A stretch of DNA of 8,182 nt from an uncultured Opitutaceae bacterium (GTDB taxonomy: Bacteria; Verrucomicrobiota; Verrucomicrobiia; Opitutales; Opitutaceae): assembly GCA_903885525.1 (NCBI GenBank), contig CAISJA010000206.1:1-8182 (forward strand). Direction: 5' to 3'. Of this stretch, positions 5,416-8,182 are shown piece by piece. The first letter of the stretch is position 1, and every line of letters begins with the position of its first letter. Both the position numbers and the translations under genes were made by a program. Under the pieces are notes generated by a model that was given only the letters and a program-made list of their open reading frames with translations, made no database searches and had not been told where the DNA came from.

Positions 5416-7419
5416 ATGATCAATACTCCCCTCCAGGCGGTGAAGAATTTCTTCATCGGCCGTTCGCGCGACCTGAACGAAAGCGGCTTGTTTCACCAAT
5501 TGTCCCTCGTGGCCCTCCTGGCCTGGGTGGGATTGGGAGCCGATGGCTTGTCGTCATCGTGTTACGGTCCGGAGGAGTCGTTCAAGTCCCTGCTGGCGCA
5601 TCCCTCGCTGGCCCTGCTGGTGGGGCTGATGTCGGCGGTCACCGTGGTGATCATCTGCGCCAGCTACTCCCAGATCATCGCGTTGTTTCCGACGGGCGGG
5701 GGCGGCTACGTGGTGGCCAGCCGGCTGCTCTCCCCCATGGCGGGGGTGGTGTCGGGCTCGGCGCTGCTGATCGACTATGCGCTCACGATCACGGTGTCGG
5801 TGGCGAGCGGGATGGATGCTTTTTTCAGCCTTCTGCCGGCGCACTGGCAGGGGGTCAAACTGGCGGCGGAGGCCGCCGGAGTGGTGTTTCTGATCGTGCT
5901 CAACCTGCGCGGCGTCCGCGAGTCGGTGGTGATCTGGGTCCCGGTGTTTTTCCTCTTTCTGCTCACGCACGTCTTTGCCATCGGCTATGCGATGGTCGCC
6001 CACGGCGACGCGTTGATGACGGTGGCGGCGGGGACGGTGGAAGCCGTGCGCAGCACCACGGCCGAGGTGGGGGTGTGGGGCCTGTTTGCCCTGCTGCTGC
6101 GCGCCTACAGTGTGGGCGCGGGCACCTACACCGGCATCGAGGCGGTGAGCAACGGCCTGCCCATCCTCCGCGAGCCGCGTGTGCGCACCGGCCGCCGCAC
6201 CATGCTGCTCATGGCCATTTCCCTGGCCGGCATGGTCGCCGGCCTCCTCCTGGCGTACGTGCTCGCCGGGGTGCAGCCGGTGGAAAACAAAACCCTGAAC
6301 GCCGTCCTGCTGGAAACCCTCACCGCCCACTGGCCGGGCTGGCTGGGGCGGGGCTTCGTCACGGTCGCCCTCGTCAGCGCCGCGTCCCTGCTCATGATTG
6401 CCGCCCAGGCGGGCTTCCTCGACGGCCCTCGCGTGCTCTCGAACATGGCGCTCGACCGTTGGATGCCCACCCGCTTTGCCTCGTTGAGCGACCGCTTCGT
6501 CGCCATCAACGGCATTTTGCTCATGGGCGGCGCCGCCCTGATCCTCGTGCTCGTGACGCGGGGTTCGGTCGATCTGCTGGTGGTGCTCTACTCCATCAAC
6601 GTCTTCATCACCTTCAGCCTGTCGCAGCTTGGGATGGTGCGGCACTGGTGGCAGGTGCGCGCCGTGGAAAAGGACTGGTGGTGGCACCTCCTGATCAATG
6701 CCCTCGGTCTGGTGCTGACCACCGCCATTCTGCTCGCGCTCGTGATCCTCAAGTTTCCGGAAGGCGGCTGGGTCACCCTGATCCTGACCAGCGCCCTAGT
6801 TGCCGTCGCCATCGCGGTCCGCAGGCACTACGACGGGGTCGGCCGGCAGATCGCCAGCCTCAACCGGATCACCGAGGCCGCCGCCCTGCCGAGCGAGCCC
6901 TCCCGCGAACTGGCTGCCGGCAAGGAGTCGCGCCGCACCGCCGTCGTCTTCGTCAACGGCTATAACGGCGTAGGCCTGCACACCCTGCTGGGGGCGATCC
7001 GGATGTTCGGCGGCGGCTTCCGGCGCTTTGTCTTTGTGCACATCGGCATCGTGGACGCCGGCAACTTCAAGGGGGCCGACGAAATCGAGCGCCTCCGCAC
7101 CCACGCCCGGGAGGAGTGCCAGCGCTACGTCGCCTTTGTGACGCACCGGGGCGGCGAGGCGGAGTGTGTGACCGCCATCGGGCACGACATCCTCGCCGAA
7201 CTGGAAAAGCTGCTGCCGGAGCTGACCTCGCGCCATCCCGGCTCGATCTTCTTCGGCGGACAACTGGTTTTCGCCCGGGAGACCTTCCTGACCCGCTGGT
7301 TGCACAATTACACCGCCTTTGCCCTCCAGCGCCGCCTTTTTCTGCGCGGCCTGCCCTGCGCGGTGGTGCCCATCCGGGTCCAGGATGCCGTGCCGGAGCC
7401 GGTCGCAGCCGCCATTTGA
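5416..7419 (+). CDS. kimA: KimA-like APC-superfamily potassium importer
   Basis: This encodes a 667-residue inner-membrane protein: about 12 hydrophobic helices over residues 28-468, then a cytosolic C-terminal domain of about 200 residues. It fits the KimA/KUP branch of the APC superfamily (H+-coupled K+ uptake), with FFIGRSRDLNESGLFHQLS and GLGADGLSSSCYGPEE at the N-terminus. Residues reported to bind K+ or H+ in Bacillus subtilis KimA align by spacing: D36/Y43 with D43/Y50, D117/Y118/T121 with D120/Y121/T124, and T230/E233 with T239/E242. The C-terminal domain (RRTAVVFVNGYNGVG, FVHIGIVDAGNFKGADEIE, FFGGQLVF, ending LPCAVVPIRVQ) is the USP-like domain of the family. The ATG at 5416 was chosen; the frame opens at a GTG (5359), but that segment overlaps the leader and is not membrane-protein-like. 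The riboswitch lies directly upstream and kamA follows after 36 bp. The transported ion is inferred from homology; another APC substrate is possible. Confidence 0.85.
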   Translation: MINTPLQAVKNFFIGRSRDLNESGLFHQLSLVALLAWVGLGADGLSSSCYGPEESFKSLLAHPSLALLVGLMSAVTVVIICASYSQIIALFPTGGGGYVVASRLLSPMAGVVSGSALLIDYALTITVSVASGMDAFFSLLPAHWQGVKLAAEAAGVVFLIVLNLRGVRESVVIWVPVFFLFLLTHVFAIGYAMVAHGDALMTVAAGTVEAVRSTTAEVGVWGLFALLLRAYSVGAGTYTGIEAVSNGLPILREPRVRTGRRTMLLMAISLAGMVAGLLLAYVLAGVQPVENKTLNAVLLETLTAHWPGWLGRGFVTVALVSAASLLMIAAQAGFLDGPRVLSNMALDRWMPTRFASLSDRFVAINGILLMGGAALILVLVTRGSVDLLVVLYSINVFITFSLSQLGMVRHWWQVRAVEKDWWWHLLINALGLVLTTAILLALVILKFPEGGWVTLILTSALVAVAIAVRRHYDGVGRQIASLNRITEAAALPSEPSRELAAGKESRRTAVVFVNGYNGVGLHTLLGAIRMFGGGFRRFVFVHIGIVDAGNFKGADEIERLRTHAREECQRYVAFVTHRGGEAECVTAIGHDILAELEKLLPELTSRHPGSIFFGGQLVFARETFLTRWLHNYTAFALQRRLFLRGLPCAVVPIRVQDAVPEPVAAAI

Positions 7420-7455
7420 CACTTGGCTCAAACCGGCCAACTCTTCCCATCCATC

Positions 7456-8182
7456 ATGCCGTATTTTGAAGATCGCGCCGCGTGGTACGACGGCCAGGGG
7501 CTCTGGCAGCACGTGCCGGAAAGCGACTGGCGCGACTGGACGTGGCAGCTCAAGCACCGCCTCACCACCGCCGAGCAGTTGGAGCGGTACATGACGCTCA
7601 CCCCCGAGGAGAAGGCCGGCTGCGCCAACGCCAGCCATAAACTGGCCCTCGCCATCACCCCCTACTTTTTCAACCTGATCGACCGCCACGACCCGGCCTG
7701 TCCGATCCGCCGGCAGGTCATTCCGCGCGCCGAGGAAATGATCATCTCGGCGGAGGAGAGGCTCGACTCCCTCGGGGAGGACGCGCACTCGCCGGTCCCC
7801 GGCCTGGTCCACCGCTACCCTGACCGGGTCCTGTTCCTCGTCACCGACCGCTGCGCCTCCTACTGCCGCTATTGCACCCGCAGCCGGCTGGTGAGCAATG
7901 CGCAGGACTACAATTTCCACCCCGAGCACGAACAAGCGCTGCGCTACATCGAGGCGCATCCGGAGGTGCGGGACGTGCTGCTCTCGGGTGGCGATCCGCT
8001 GCTGCTCTCCGACCGGAAGCTGGAGCACCTGCTGAGCCGGCTGCGGGCGATCAAGCACGTGGAGTTTATCCGCATTGGTTCGCGAATCCCGGTGTTTCTG
8101 CCCCAGCGCATCACGCCGGCGCTGTGCGAGATTTTCAAAAAATACGGTCCGGTCTGGATGAGCATCCATGTGAACCACCCGA
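7456..8182 (+). CDS. kamA: KamA-family lysine 2,3-aminomutase (radical SAM), 3'-truncated by window
   Basis: The first 242 codons are present and the frame is open to the window edge; complete family members are about 350-420 residues. The radical-SAM [4Fe-4S] cysteines are C133, C137 and C140 in CASYCRYCTR (CxxxCxxC), and the SAM-binding SGGDPLL follows at 177-183. Family blocks around them are strong: LTPEEKAG, ITPYFFNLID, SPVPGLVHRYPDRVLFLVTD and RIGSRIPVFLPQRIT. Lysine 2,3-aminomutase uses SAM and PLP to turn L-lysine into L-beta-lysine. The PLP lysine would lie beyond the edge. It follows the KimA-like gene by 36 bp on the same strand, with no terminator between, so cotranscription under the riboswitch is likely. 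Beta-lysine can feed lysine fermentation or, with the acetyltransferase AblB, the osmolyte N-epsilon-acetyl-beta-lysine. A glutamate 2,3-aminomutase or an EpmB-like EF-P modifier are alternatives; the long N-terminal domain argues against EpmB. No Shine-Dalgarno sequence is seen. Confidence 0.9.
   Translation, partial: MPYFEDRAAWYDGQGLWQHVPESDWRDWTWQLKHRLTTAEQLERYMTLTPEEKAGCANASHKLALAITPYFFNLIDRHDPACPIRRQVIPRAEEMIISAEERLDSLGEDAHSPVPGLVHRYPDRVLFLVTDRCASYCRYCTRSRLVSNAQDYNFHPEHEQALRYIEAHPEVRDVLLSGGDPLLLSDRKLEHLLSRLRAIKHVEFIRIGSRIPVFLPQRITPALCEIFKKYGPVWMSIHVNHP

Noticed and set aside
6796..8178. 460-codon open frame on the minus strand across kimA and kamA
   Set aside because: It is antisense to two genes with clear family motifs and shows no domain signature of its own. 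The same holds for the 377-codon minus-strand frame at 5554-6687.
1..8182. CRISPR arrays, tRNA or rRNA genes, IS elements, prophage genes
   Set aside because: I looked for evenly spaced repeats, cloverleaf-like segments and transposase or integrase motifs on both strands and saw none I could support.

Overview
The window is about 8.2 kb of GC-rich bacterial chromosome. CMP-KDO synthetase (kdsB) points to a Gram-negative, LPS-making cell. The YD-repeat fragment, the DUF4097 surface protein, the HPr next to kdsB, and start codons with no Shine-Dalgarno sequence fit a Verrucomicrobiota (Opitutaceae-like) genome. That placement is inference from style and is not proven by any marker in the window.

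Layout. Positions 1-700 hold a truncated RHS/YD-repeat pseudogene with no intact ends, then a perfect 15-bp hairpin terminator. Next on the + strand are a secreted DUF4097 protein built on repeated TSGG motifs (702-1673) and a TatD-family metallohydrolase (1814-2644). An HPr phosphocarrier (2665-2961, minus) converges on tatD and diverges from kdsB (3041-3796, plus). carA, the small subunit of carbamoyl-phosphate synthetase (3859-5031, minus), converges on kdsB. These middle genes are housekeeping and mostly stand alone.

The most interesting part is the right-hand end. The 384-bp gap upstream of carA is not empty: its + strand carries a sequence with the hallmark 3' core of the ydaO/c-di-AMP riboswitch (about 5193-5347). 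It lies directly upstream of a KimA-like K+ importer (5416-7419), which keeps the residues known to bind K+ and H+ in Bacillus KimA. After a 36-bp gap comes a KamA-family lysine 2,3-aminomutase, cut off by the window edge (7456 onward). c-di-AMP normally represses K+ uptake. Lysine 2,3-aminomutase makes beta-lysine, the precursor of the compatible solute N-epsilon-acetyl-beta-lysine. The arrangement therefore suggests a single riboswitch-controlled osmoadaptation operon that pairs K+ uptake with an organic solute. The riboswitch and the importer are well supported; the solute link is a hypothesis that depends on the sequence just beyond the window.
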